From: Metarhizium brunneum
Lineage: Eukaryota; Ascomycota; Sordariomycetes; Hypocreales; Clavicipitaceae
NCBI RefSeq assembly: GCF_013426205.1
Contig: NC_089422.1
Span: 7,963,001 to 8,027,000, forward strand
Reading direction: 5' to 3'
DNA length: 64,000 bases
Positions 20,785 to 32,402 of this stretch are shown here, piece by piece. Made by a program: the position numbers and the translations under genes. The notes beneath the pieces are model-generated. The model was not told the origin of the DNA and did not search any database. It worked only from the letters and a program-made list of their open reading frames with translations. Position 1 is the stretch's first letter. Every line of letters begins with the position of its first letter.

Positions 20785-22938
20785 GATTTTGTTGCGCAGT
20801 GAGAGCTTACAACAAGACACAGGCACGTCGTCGGAAGAGGCCAGTGTTTTGATGCTTGTTCAGATCGAGATGAGGTGGCGTGTGCGAGGCGAGGTTTGTT
20901 CAAAAGTTGTCAACCGGTGCGAATACTCTACCGTCCTAGAACACGCAAGAGAAGAGCTTGGGCGTTGAAAGACGGGCTTTGCAATTTAGCGCTCTGCACA
21001 CTCGAATGGCAGAACGCAAAGTGGCAAAAGCAACAGAGATTGCGATGGCTGAGGAGGAAAAGATGAGGCATGGAGGGGGAGGGAGAAAGTCCTGGGGATG
21101 GCGGTGGGCATGTCAGTATTTCAAGGCGGGCTGTCGGCGAGGAACCGGCGTTCAAGGTGGAGCCCCTTGAAGGACCGAGTAGAACTAAGGAGGGGAGGGG
21201 TGGACAAAAACCAACCAGTTCATGCATGTAAACAGAAACATGCCATGCAAAAATTCTAGCGCATGTGGCATGTGGGGCCGGACAGTGCCATAAGTGCGAA
21301 CTGATGCAGACTGGAAGGAGTAAAAGGCGAAACATGTCTTGCTTGCCGGTTTCGCCTCTTTACCTTGTCCCCAATGTCTCAGTCGTGCAACACAAGAGTC
21401 CAGATATCCGGTTTCGTCTTGCGAGTTGGCATGCCAAGTGCCGAGTTCAGCGGGCGCATCGCGAGTTGCCGCATTTGAATACCATTGTTCAACACGTTTC
21501 CGTCCTTTGTCTAGCGGCCCGCCGTAGCCCTTGTTGTCGATGCATGTCCCCATTCTCTCCATCGACGGAGACCGAAGACTAACCAGTGACTGTGTCCACG
21601 CTTGATTGTTGGCGGCGGAGGTCAGCTCCACCTTGTTGCACCAGACAGGTGGCGCGCGCAGCCAGTCATCCCTGGTTTTTTTTTTTTTTCGTCTTTTTTT
21701 GTCCCCCGGCTAGTCTTTCGTGTTATTGTCCGAGTTCATCAGCCGAGGGTTGGTATCCCAGTTAAGGGCGGGACTGCGCCACACAGACATCGAGGTTACA
21801 GCCCGCGTATAAGAATATTGATATCTAGAGATTTCCACGCCTCGACAAGGAGCTTTTATTTCCCATTTCGCCCACCGCCTTTGTCGATAGACTGGATGGT
21901 CCAATATTGGCTTGCATGATCTGCATTGCATGAAACATTAAGCCGAGTCTTGATGACCTTGTTGAACACGAAAAGTCTCGAACCCCAAGCTTGCATCGCT
22001 TCCAAGCTCGCCACGCCCCCCTCAAGCCAACGACTGGTGTCGAGTGATGATTGAGATCAGCACGGAGTCGTATGATGCGTATGATGCGCGAGGCCAGACC
22101 GCAACTCTTATCGGGAGGGGCATTGATCTGCTCCTACTGACCGTTTTCTGGCCACCATCGCTGCTCGTGATAGCGGCTTAGATCACGTGGAAGCATTGTT
22201 TCGCGTTTGTCAATTCCGCTGCCCATCACCTGCATTCTGCAACGCACGTCCCGGCGGTGGGGTTGAGCGCTTCAACAAGATTGAATTGAATGCTTGTTCC
22301 GGCTGTCTGCACGCTACCAAAACCTGTCGATACGGGCTCAACCGTCGCCAGGGCTGGGACTGGCCGAGGCCCCAGGTGCCGCTACTTTTCATCATGCACG
22401 CGCTCGTCCGTCCATCCAATAGTTACCACTGTCCTGGCGCCGGCTTTCCAGCCAGCCGCTGCTTATCAGGAACCCAGGCCAAGCAGTAAAGACAATTTGG
22501 TGGGGCCAGCCTCAATGATTTGCCCCTCCTCCGTCATCGCAAGTCTACCCTGGTCTGCTGTGGCTTCTTCAGCCCCGGTTTTCGCAATGCGACCTCTATG
22601 CTTGATGCACTTAACAGCATATACTGGCTGGGGCTGCACTAGCTCCCGTTCTGGATATTTTCATAAAGCGCACTGGGTGGGCCCCGAGTAGCCTCCGTCC
22701 AACGTCACACGGCTCTCCGTTAGTCGATGTCAGTCATCACAAATGTGTGACATCCTGCAATCTGCAATGTTCCAACCCGGCATTGGGTATATGCACCAAT
22801 GTGATTCGGAAGACGCGGCACATTATAGCATTTTTTTTCAACTCTAATTGGAGAGACAACGGAAAGAGAGATATGACACGAGTAGGGGGACGCCTTTGCT
22901 AGATGACGCAGAGTGCCCTGTATGATATAAGTCCCATG

Positions 22939-23057
22939 ATCTCTTGAGCTGCCCAATGGCTCGCGGGGACTCGCTTACCTACTTACTTAAGTAAGTAGTA
23001 AGTAAGAAAATTGTATGGCAGAAGAGGTCCCGCGAGCCATTAGGCAGCTAAAGAGAT
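22939..23057. repeat. 119-bp imperfect hairpin, MITE-like
   Basis: Arms 22939-22970 and 23026-23057 are inverted copies matching at 28 of 32 positions. The loop holds a second, perfect 18-bp palindrome at 22980-22997 (TACTTACTTAAGTAAGTA). I see no open frame inside and no clear target-site duplication outside. It could be a small non-autonomous element or a structured RNA. Confidence 0.8.
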
Positions 23058-23360
23058 AGCTACAAAAAAGGTATTACGACTGCATTGTCTAATTTCAGCG
23101 TGGTTTGCAGCCTCATATGGATGCCAACTTGTATCCTGCTGGTGCTTTCCAGGAGCGCAGATCTCGACTACAATCCACACCCGTGAGTTCCATTCATCTC
23201 GCTCATGATGATGGGTTTATTCCATTAGACGAAAGTAGGGAATGCCCCGAATCGATTGCATTTGATCGCCTCGCGATCCTCGGCCAATTGTGACCTAAAT
23301 ATTGTCCGGCATCCCCTGGTGACACGTAAACGCAGATTGGAATCCTGTCACATCACATCT

Positions 23361-23386
23361 ACCGACCGACCGACCGACCGACCGAC
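23361..23386. repeat. (ACCG)n microsatellite
   Basis: About six tandem copies of a tetranucleotide (ACCG/CCGA) in gene-free DNA, seen directly. Confidence 0.9.
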
Positions 23387-24307
23387 AATAGTGTAACACC
23401 GTTTACCCCGATGGCGAGGTTGAAAATTTCCAGAGAAATGAATATTGTTTCAAAACTGAAAGGAAGAACTCAATGCGACCTTGGGGCTGCTGGTGCATAG
23501 CGACGCAGCACTTTCTATTTGTCCGGATACCGGTGGTTTGTTCGCCAAGCATCTACGAGCATCCTGCATTCAAAAATAGACGCAGTCAGCCCATGCAGCA
23601 AATGTACTCTGGTTCGGGTCGAGGCTCTTCAAACTACGCACCGAAACACCAGCATGTCACCAGCAAGCACCTCTCGCTAGGGTGGCGGCTCCCTCTACCC
23701 TTGCCGAACCTATTGTAGATGAGTGTACTGGCGTTGTCTCTTGTTGTACAGCAGCTTCGATGTTGAATGCGCTGGGCTTGCGCCGCAACTTCATCCAGCC
23801 TTCTTTGGCGACGCTGACGGAATTTCGTTATTGGTCATTCCCAATTTTGCCTCGCCATAATCCTGTTTTCAGGTTCAGGGAGAATGCAAACGCCCACCCA
23901 CATGATGCCCGGTAGCTAGTATCCGGGCACTCTCTTGGACGTTGCATGGACTTGACGTGTCGCCACCGTCTTTCCCCCCTAAACTATTCGTATTCGTAGA
24001 AGAGACTTGGGACACGGCATGGAAGGGTCCCCCAGCAAAGGTGGTCAAAGGTGGTTGAACGCCTATATCGAGCTCCGTAAAGCCGTGGCAAATGCTGATG
24101 TTCACCCGCATGCTTAGACTCGGCGTTCACGCTTCTCCTCTAGCCTCGTACTCCGTACTAGATGAAGAATTGTCCATGCCCATGACCAGAAAAGGAAAAA
24201 AAAGACAGATAGCAGAGAAGCAACCACACCTTCGAATAGATCCACAATATTACTAGGCAAACTAGCACACCGAATGCGCCTCGCTACTGTTCCGCAGCCT
24301 CTCAATG

Positions 24308-25022
24308 TCACGCTATTCCCAGATTTCTCAAAATTGTCTTATACTCGTCCGCCTCGGCTTCCATCTGCTCCTGGGTCCTGGGGCTACGATCCGCGTCCTC
24401 GATTCTCGGCATTCGGCCCGCGGGCGCGGGGCGACGCTCTCGATCCCACATGGCACCACCGATATTCCCATCCTCAGTAGACATCTTGACGTAAATGGCA
24501 TCCGGGCTGTCGCCCACGTCCCCCTTCCTACGGGGAATCACGTGGACGTGTAAATGGGGGACAGTCTGGCCGGAGTCGGGCCCATCCTGCACAGCGACGG
24601 TGAAACTCCCCGAGAGCAGGTTTCCAGGTTCGGGAAGATATTTCTGCGCCAGCATTCGCTGCGTGAGCTGGACGGTGCCGAAGAGATCTGCCGTTTCGGT
24701 TGGAGACAGGTCTGTAAGGCGTAGGTGGGATTTTAGGGGACACACGAGGATGTGGCCTGGGATGAGGGGCTTGAGATTGACGAGGGCATACGAATGGGGT
24801 GTTGTGAGGAACACCTTGTCATCGGACGGTCAGGGATCCCTTTGTACTGTAGGAGTATAGTTCTGGGGTTTTCACGGCGAGTGATGTGGTGCGCACCTGT
24901 TTTGTGACCTCGAAAGGCCCGAAGTGTATTGACATGCCTTCTGTCTTTGTCGATGTCATGATGGGTCTGTGGAGAGACCGCGATGGGAAATATCTGCCGA
25001 GGCCGAACGCAGACCGAAGCAT
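24308..25022 (-). CDS. Fhit-type HIT-family dinucleoside polyphosphate hydrolase
   Basis: A HIT-family enzyme, probably cleaving Ap3A/Ap4A-type dinucleotides like Fhit and yeast Hnt2. CDS = complement(join(24308..24814, 24897..25022)), 210 residues. The phase-0 junction gives FGPFEVTKQ-VFLTTPHSYALVNLKPLIPGH. The histidine triad is TVPHLHVHVIPR with H129, H131 and H133, of which H131 should be the nucleophile. The preceding QDGPDSGQ stretch is typical of the Fhit branch rather than Hint. Two starts are possible: 25022 (MLRSAFGLGRYFPSRSLHR), whose basic, Ser/Arg-rich leader looks like a mitochondrial presequence, and 24959 (MTSTKTEGMSIHFG), giving a cytosolic 189-residue form. Both may be used. 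The C-terminal extension has no known motif. Confidence 0.92.
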
Positions 25023-25980
25023 TCTATGGCAGGAGTTAAAGAATGCTTAGGCTGATCTGGATCCAGACGGGAAACACCAGACGGTATAGACAAAAAAGAG
25101 GCGTTTGAGAGGCGCCGGGGGGGCACGCTGTGATAGGAGCAGTCTGGTGTCTGGTGTAATGGTGACGTTGAGCCCCATTCGCCAGTCTGAGGCTGCATAC
25201 TTTATGCGCCAGCTGGTAACCGTCAACCACCAGACTATGGAGTACTCCATTATTGCAGAGATGCCCCACTTGCCATTCACCATTGAACATTGACCGGAGC
25301 ACTCCGTCCATCCAGATGTCTTTCAATGTTGTCGATCATTCCCCTGGCCCTGACCCAGATCCTACTCGGTAGGTACATCTGTAGTTATCTCCAGATTGTT
25401 TTTGGTCTTTACTTACAGCCAACCAACAAAGCATTACAAAGCCAACGGCCAAAGAGTCTAGTTCTCACCGTCATCGTTGGAACATCTCCAGTTACCCGTC
25501 AGCGACTCAGTGGGCAAGCCGCTTAAATGTCTGTACTCCAGTGCCCCGAGATGGTCGCCGCGCGTCAAGTTGTTTGCCGACCTAGTCTTGAGCAGCCCAA
25601 TAACGATAGAGCGAATTGTTCGAGGGCCGGGAGGCAAAAGAGGTGAGTTTAAGCGTGTATTGGTGTATCAGGTATATACATCATGTGCACAGTGAGGTGC
25701 AACCGAATGGGCCAATGCTCGCCCTGTAATGCATCTCCGCAGGAATTCGTGACCGATACCTAGACTGTAACTCTCCATGTTATCGTCATGTGTCATTTTG
25801 AGGCTTCCGAGGCCAAGGCTCGTATTATTGGCTAATATTGAGAGTTTAGTGTGTGCCCTCTGGCGGATTATGTACAATCTACATTCAAGCTCCAAAACTG
25901 GAGCGACATATATATGAAGATCTATGAGTTGGTAGAAGCACGAGTAGTAAAAGGTATAAGGTATGCCGCATCTTGAAACA
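25023..25980. other. Gene-free stretch, 1 kb
   Basis: Between the HIT-family gene start and the 3' end of the next MFS gene, both on the minus strand. Nothing was recognised beyond the presumed promoter. Confidence 0.55.
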
Positions 25981-27973
25981 TCAGTACCGAATTTCATCCT
26001 CATCGCAAGGAAAACCAGTACCAGCAGGGCCAACTGCTTGTGATGCAGTTCCATTGAGCGGCTCACGCTCCTCCTCTTCTTCATGGTCCTCGTGCCAATG
26101 AACTATGGTTCAAAGTTAGTGTCGGAAGGTCTTGCATCTCGTCATCAACCCAACTTACCAAACGGCGTGATTATAAAGCTGCAGAGCAAAGCAAACGAGA
26201 ATAGACCAGCAAGAGCGACGAAAATAGCCTGTGGATAGCTACCGACCGTCGCAGCGTATAGACCGTTGAATGTCACAGGCCCAACGACTCTGACCAGAGC
26301 TTGGAGCATGCCAATTGCACCAAGAACTCTGCCAACCTTGTCATGAGGAATGTGCTTCGTAACAACAGATTGACTAGTTGCACTTCCAAGCCCGCCGAAC
26401 GCAGTCACAAGGGCAGAGGCGACAAAAGGCAGGGGGGCCCTGGCAAAGGTGTACCCGATATACCCCAAAATGTCCGAAAGTAAGGCAATACGGAGAATCC
26501 ATATGTCCAAATGGTCGGCCCCGCTGTTCTTATCCACAGGAGTGATGCCAGATTCCCGTCTTCTCTTGGCAGCAGGGCGGATTCGAAAGAAGTAGTTGAT
26601 GAGCGGGAAGATGCCCATCAGAACAATAACCCGGAAGAAGGAAGCGGCGGCGACGAAGCGCGAGGTTTCGGGAGTCTGCCAGCCAAACACATACTCAGCA
26701 TAAAGTATGATCACCTGACCGGCGGCCATGGCGGTTCCCATAATGATCATATCGCAAGTGGCCAAGGCTACGAGGTTGAGGCGAAGTCTTGTCGAGGTTC
26801 CTCGACCCCGGGGCCACAGAACAGAGAGAGACGAGAATGGGTTTCTCTCCTGTACCGACGAAAACCAAGATGTCCGTCGTGCTCTGCGCTCCCCCTCTTC
26901 CTTGCGATGCTTCTCGCGAGCGGCCAGCTGCTTCTTCTTAGACAATGAGTCAGGGATAACAAATGCGACAAACACGATGAAAAAGGAGTGAGCCGCGAGG
27001 CAGACGTAGAATATTGAGACCAAGCTTCCTGTCAACCTGACGATTTCTCCGCCCAAGAGCTGGCCCACGGCCAAGCCTGTGAAGAGACAGGCATGAATAT
27101 AGCCAATGGCCACAGCACGTCTGGATGGCGGTGTGCAGTCGCTAGCATATGATTGAGTCAGAATGTTTCCAGCCGTGAAGGAACCGGTCATCCCATCGAA
27201 GACGGATCCAAGGATCAACCAACGATAATCAACAGTCTCGGGAAATTTGGCGGCGAGAATGGTTATGATTTCGCCTAGCAATCCACCACAGGATGCCAGA
27301 GCAAGTAATCGCCGACGACCATATCTATCGGATAAGTGTCCAAGCCGAGGGGCAGCGTAGGCGCTGAGCAAACCAGTGCAAAAGTTCATGACCAGCATGA
27401 AGGTCGCGACGCGTTTCTGAACCTCTGGATTTCTGCATTGAGGGTTGTCGGCACCGATGGTGATGGGGTTGACTCGTAGATCCGGATGCAGATGGCTTTG
27501 GCTTGCAAAATAATGCTGACATACCAGGCCGAGAATCCTGTACGGATTCGGAGAATCATGTTAACCAACATCACGACGCGCAAGACGGGCGCTTGCGCAA
27601 ACATGTGCGGATTGAAGAGGTGCCTTACAAATTCAACTTTGGTACAATGACACTTCCAAAAGCAAGAGTAAAGACTGAATACGGCGCCAGCAACCAAAAT
27701 ACCTAGACCCGTCTGGTTAACGAGAGATCAGTTGCCTGAGTTTGTAGCTGGAGCACTCACCGATGGCCGTCGCCACCAGGGCAATCCTTCAAAGTCAGCC
27801 AGACCATCCCAGCCCCCATTGGTACCTTTGACACCGCCTGCAGTGACAATATTGTCGTTCCCTTCGACGCCCGTAGCCAGAAGATGGGTTGTTTCCGTGG
27901 GGTCTGGCGTGATCAAATCCGAATCATCTCCAAGTTCACCCTGCGCCTTTGAGCCGTCGCGAAGTGCCACCAT
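25981..27973 (-). CDS. MFS transporter with acidic C-terminal tail
   Basis: A 12-helix MFS transporter of the general drug/tetracycline-transporter-like group. CDS = complement(join(25981..26102, 26159..27537, 27629..27702, 27761..27973)), 595 residues. Junctions restore PWWRRPS-VFWLLAPYSVFTLAFGSVIVPKLN-LILGLVCQHYF. The start is ATG 27971-27973, followed by about 65 polar cytoplasmic residues before the first helix. Motif A is GHLSDRYGRRR. A long central loop (KKKQLAAREKHRKEEGERRARR) is strongly basic. The last exon, found by splicing over a stop, encodes HWHEDHEEEEEREPLNG... and ends in TGA at 25981-25983. The substrate is unknown. Confidence 0.88.
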
Positions 27974-29704
27974 GTTGGAAATGTAAAGTCGAGAGACGCA
28001 CCAAGCACACCAAATACCCGTGAAAGCTAGTCGATTATGGATATTTGTAGGCCAAGGATGCAGTCGAAATTCAGCTACGGACAACCACCAGACTAATCAG
28101 CCAGGTTTGTGTCTCGGCAGCGTGGAGTGGTAATAGATGGATTTGTGTCCGCAAGCCCATGTCGCAGGACCGCTGGCGATGAGTTTTGTGAAAAGCAAGA
28201 GGTTGAGGGCACATGGATTGTTAATAACCAGGAAAGATGAGAAGAAACAACCGGGGGTTGGGATGTCTGAGCTTGATATGCAGTGGGCGGTGTTACGGAG
28301 CTACTGAACTGACTGGAGACGGACGGGAGGGACCACATGCAGACATTCGATGGCACTGGGACCTGGAATGAATGAAACCAGGCGGGACAGTGACCACCGG
28401 TTAGTGGGGAGTCGGCGGGCAGTTACGCGTCAACAGTCCCAGTGCCGGTATCTTCTTGGCCTGGATAATGTCTGGGGTATTTGTTCTATGCATTGATTGT
28501 GCCCAGTGCTCCCGTCGGCACGGGAGGCGGACTAAAACGTCCAAGCACGGTCCAGGGGCCCACGCGACACCATTGATTACGGATCAATTGATACTAATTG
28601 ATGAAAGCAAGCAGGAGTCGGCATTCGTTACTCCGTGGGCAGTTTCAGGGCCCCGTTGCGCGAAGCACTAGCGCAATGCTCTGCTTGCCCTTGCTGGGAA
28701 TGATGATAGACCAGGGCATTGGATATTCCAAGTGTGCCTGACGTATGCAATCCGGATGGGAGCGCGACACCCAACCAACGTCAAGCACACATGATGGTTT
28801 CATGCAAGGTTTGAGCCAGATGGCTGCCCACCAAGACACAACTGTCTATCGCACCACCGCAAGTGTTAACGGTCCATGCCTGGTGCTGGCGGAGCCGGGA
28901 TTGGGTATGCTGGGCCGACGAGGCGTTCCGAGGCGTTTTTAGGATGGGGCCAAACTCCGCGCTTGCAGAGCCTGGGAACCGCTAATAATCAACGTTTTGA
29001 TAGTTGGGACGCACGCACGATAACAATGAATGGGCTCGACAAAGTCCGCAGGGCTTCAGTAGTGTTGGGGCGGCGGGTACCCTACCCCAGCTGCCCAGAT
29101 CGAGGGTTGCATGGATTGCGGGAGGCTCGATGGAAGTGAGCTGGCGCAAATGCAGATGACGTGGGCATGACTGAACAATGCATTAATGCGTTGTGGCGGT
29201 TGACGGGGTCCAAGTAGCTGTAGAATTCATGCAACAAGCTTGTGGTGTCGTGCTGTCGTGATCAATGATGCACGGCATCATCGGCATTGAATGCTGGTGC
29301 AAGACCGCTCATGTTCCACGTTGCGCGCGGTTTACTGGAGCCTCGGGGAACTGGGCTGGACCAGACTGGAGGGTTTGCCACTATTGGCGTTCAAAGGTCA
29401 AATGGCTGGCATTAACAGTCAAATCAATTCATGTCAACTGGTGTGATAGCTTGGTGACCAAAGAAGGATAATATTGAAAGGTACTTAAGTACGGAGTAAC
29501 GACCTAGGCACTTACGTCCCTCTGTGAGCCGGGGCCCGCCAACCAATCAGCGCCTGGTCATGCATGACTCAGCAACTCAGAACGACTAGTATCGGCCTCC
29601 AACATTTTCCAAAGCTCAGATCGCATGGCAAGGCCAGGTCTGCAGGAGCGCAGTGCATTCGTCGTCACCCATCGCCGCCGCACCGCATCCCGCACTTGTT
29701 CATC
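27974..29704. other. Divergent intergenic region, 1.7 kb
   Basis: Upstream region of the MFS gene (left) and CEF1 (right). It contains TACGGAGTA at 29490-29498 and a CCAATCAG box at 29543-29550. No coding region was recognised. Confidence 0.55.
29543..29550 (+). promoter_or_regulatory. CCAAT box upstream of CEF1
   Basis: CCAATCAG lies about 155 bp before the CEF1 ATG, the position and consensus expected for HAP/CBF binding. The motif is seen directly; its use is inferred. Confidence 0.4.
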
Positions 29705-32130
29705 ATGCCGGTCGTCAAGGGAGGTGTTTGGACCAATATTGAGGATGAGATTCTCAAGGCCTCCGTCTCCAAGTATGGCCTGAACCAATGGGCACGCGTG
29801 TCGTCTCTGTTGGCGCGCAAGACGCCCAAGCAGTGCAAGGCACGATGGAACGAATGGCTGGACCCCAGCATCAAGAAGATAGAATGGAGCAAGGACGAGG
29901 ACGAAAAGCTGTTGCACCTCGCCAAGATCATGCCCACGCAATGGCGGACGATAGCTCCCATTGTCGGCCGCACAGCTAACCAGTGTCTCGAACGATACCA
30001 AAAGCTGCTCGATGAGGCCGAAGCGCGCGAGTCGTCCAGCCTGGGACTGATGGGTCCTGATGGCGGCGAGACGCAAGCACCCAGCGCGGACGATGTCAGA
30101 AGATTGCGCCCTGGCGAACTCGATCCCGATCCCGAATCCAAGCCTGCTCGACCTGATACCATCGACCTCGACGAAGATGAGAAGGAAATGCTGAGCGAGG
30201 CTCGAGCTCGTTTGGCCAACACGCAGGGAAAAAAGGCGAAAAGAAAGGCCAGAGAGCGCCAGCAAGAGGAGTCCCGTCGTTTAGCGACCTTGCAAAAACG
30301 CCGAGAGCTCAAGACAGCTGGTATCAACATCAAGGTCATCACTCGGAAAAAGGGTGAGATGGACTACAATGCCGACATTCCATTTGAGAAGAAGGAAGCA
30401 CCTGGGTTTTACAATACGTCTGAGGAGAAAACACAAAACGAAGCACAGCTCAGAGGGTTTGATCCCCAGAAGCTGAATCTGGCTACGAAACGAAAGGGCG
30501 ATGATGATGATGACGATGATGGCGACCGTAAAAGGAGGAAAAATGAAAAGGAGGGACTGTCTGAATCACAAAAAGCAGCCATAAAGGCTGGCCGAATGCA
30601 GAAGATTCGAGAGGCCGAGCAAAGCAGCAAGCGCCGACCTCTAAACCTACCTGCACCACAAGTTAGCGAGGGCGAACTGGAAGACATTATCAAGATGGGT
30701 AAGATGGGTGAAGCTGCGAATGCGGTGGCTAGAGAAAGCGATAATGATGCCACGAGAGGTTTTGTTAGTTCATATTCTACGCTTAACACCGGCGCGCCGA
30801 TACGAACGCCCAAGGCTCCGGAACAAGAGGACCATATTGCGAATGAGATTCGAAATATCCGTGCCTTAAACGACACAAAGTCGGCCTTATTGGGGGGTGA
30901 GAATACTCCTTTATATGAGGGAGCAGGTTCCACTGGCTTCGAGGGTATTGCCCCCAGGAAACAAGCCATGGCGACGCCGAATCCTCTTGCAACTCCCTTA
31001 CGATCCGGGGCTGGCGTCGGAGCAACGCCCGGCCGCCCTGGACAAACGCCGATGCGTACACCGCGGGATACCTTTTCACTGAACCAAGAAGATGGCATGC
31101 CTATCCCTTCAGCCACACCTCGTGATATCAAGATGCACGACCTCGCCATGCGAAATCAACTACGATCGGGCCTTGCATCGCTCCCCAAGCCCAAGGATAC
31201 CGAATGGGAGTTTGAGATTCCTGATGAGGAACAGGAGACGGCGCGAGCAGACGACACAGCGGAAGAAGATGCTGCAGAACGGGACCGTAGGGAGCAGGCA
31301 ATACGTGCCGCAGAGGAGGAACTGGAGCGGAGGCGAAGGACACAAGTCATGCAGAAAGACTTGCCACGGCCATCGATTGTCGACCTAACCATGTTGCTCA
31401 AGAAAGCCGACAGCATCCAAAATGCTGCAGAAGCAATGATTGCCAGGGAGACCGCACTGCTCATGGCCAATGACGCAGCTCAATATCCAGTGACGGATTC
31501 GCAAGTCAAAGGCATCTACAAGCCCATTGAGCGTTTTGATGATGACGCACTTGCAGACGCCCGCCTCCTGATTCTGTCTGAGACAAAGCCCCGTCCCAAC
31601 TTAGAGCAGATCCAAGACTTCTTCGAGAGCCGAGCAAAGAACTCGATGCTGCTAGGATTAGGGTGCTATAACGATGACGAGGAGGAGCAGGAGGCCGCTA
31701 TGCGAGCTGCATTTGACGTAAGTTGCACCACCCCCTTTTATGGTGACAATGATGGGCTTCTTGAGGATACTAACTTTTTTTTCCCTCTTTTTCGTAGGCC
31801 GTTCAAGATTCGATCATGGCTTCAGCAGAGCAAGGAGCCAAGCTGGAGAAGAAGTTGGCTCTTCATCTCGGCGGATACCAAAAGCGACAAAAGATGCTCA
31901 AGGACAAAATCAGCGATGCCACGGACGCCTTGGAAAAGGCGAGGAACGCTCTTAGCGGGTTCAAAACATTAGCCATATCCGAGGACGTGGCCATCGACAG
32001 GCGATTGGAGGCACTGAGAGAAGAAGTCATGTATGTTACTAAGCGGGAGAGGGAGGCCCAGGAGGAGTATAGGAAGGCGAGAGATGAACTCTCCGCCTTG
32101 AGGGAAGATGGGAGAAATGGATACCATTGA
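29705..32130 (+). CDS. CEF1: Pre-mRNA splicing factor CEF1/CDC5
   Basis: A core component of the Prp19-associated (NineTeen) complex, needed for spliceosome activation in the nucleus. CDS = join(29705..31717, 31798..32130), 781 residues. The start is ATG 29705, since MPVVKGGVW is the family N-terminus; in-frame upstream codons are untranslated leader. Two Myb repeats cover about residues 5-55 ([28 protein letters not shown]) and 57-105 ([30 protein letters not shown]). Next come a [27 protein letters not shown] helix, an acidic [14 protein letters not shown] nuclear signal, the TPR.TP.R repeats (about 420-480) and a C-terminal coiled coil. The intron is GTAAGT...TACTAAC...TAG in phase 0 and joins [24 protein letters not shown]. 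The family length matches. Confidence 0.96.
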
Positions 32131-32402
32131 AGAGGGGTATACCAACGGGGAGGGAACTTGATTGGTATCGGGAGCAATGCATATTATGTATTCAAAGTAA
32201 ACTAGTTGGTATTGTAATTTTATATGCCCCATGAAGCAATATGCTGAGAAATAAATTTGCGCCCCTCGAAAAAAATGGATTCTGTAACCCTTTCCTTCTA
32301 TCCCGAGGTGACGTGATGTCCAAAAGCCACTTGTGTGCAACCAGCATCGACGCTTGACGTGGGTTATTCCCTTTGCCCTGTGACAAACTGGAACGCGAAT
32401 GC

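Larger units (their letters stand above)
20785..24307. other. Gene-free stretch, 3.5 kb
   Basis: This contains a 14-T tract (21677-21690), a long hairpin (22939-23057), an ACCG microsatellite (23361-23386) and one copy of the 9-mer TACTCCGTA (24149-24157). Short frames occur on both strands, but none shows a motif or joins to another through plausible splice sites. Its proximal parts are the promoters of the MFS gene at the left edge. Confidence 0.5.

Noticed and set aside
29558..31149. Minus-strand frames of 225-246 codons opposite CEF1
   Set aside because: They are Ser/Leu-rich antisense translations of an Arg/Glu-rich protein.
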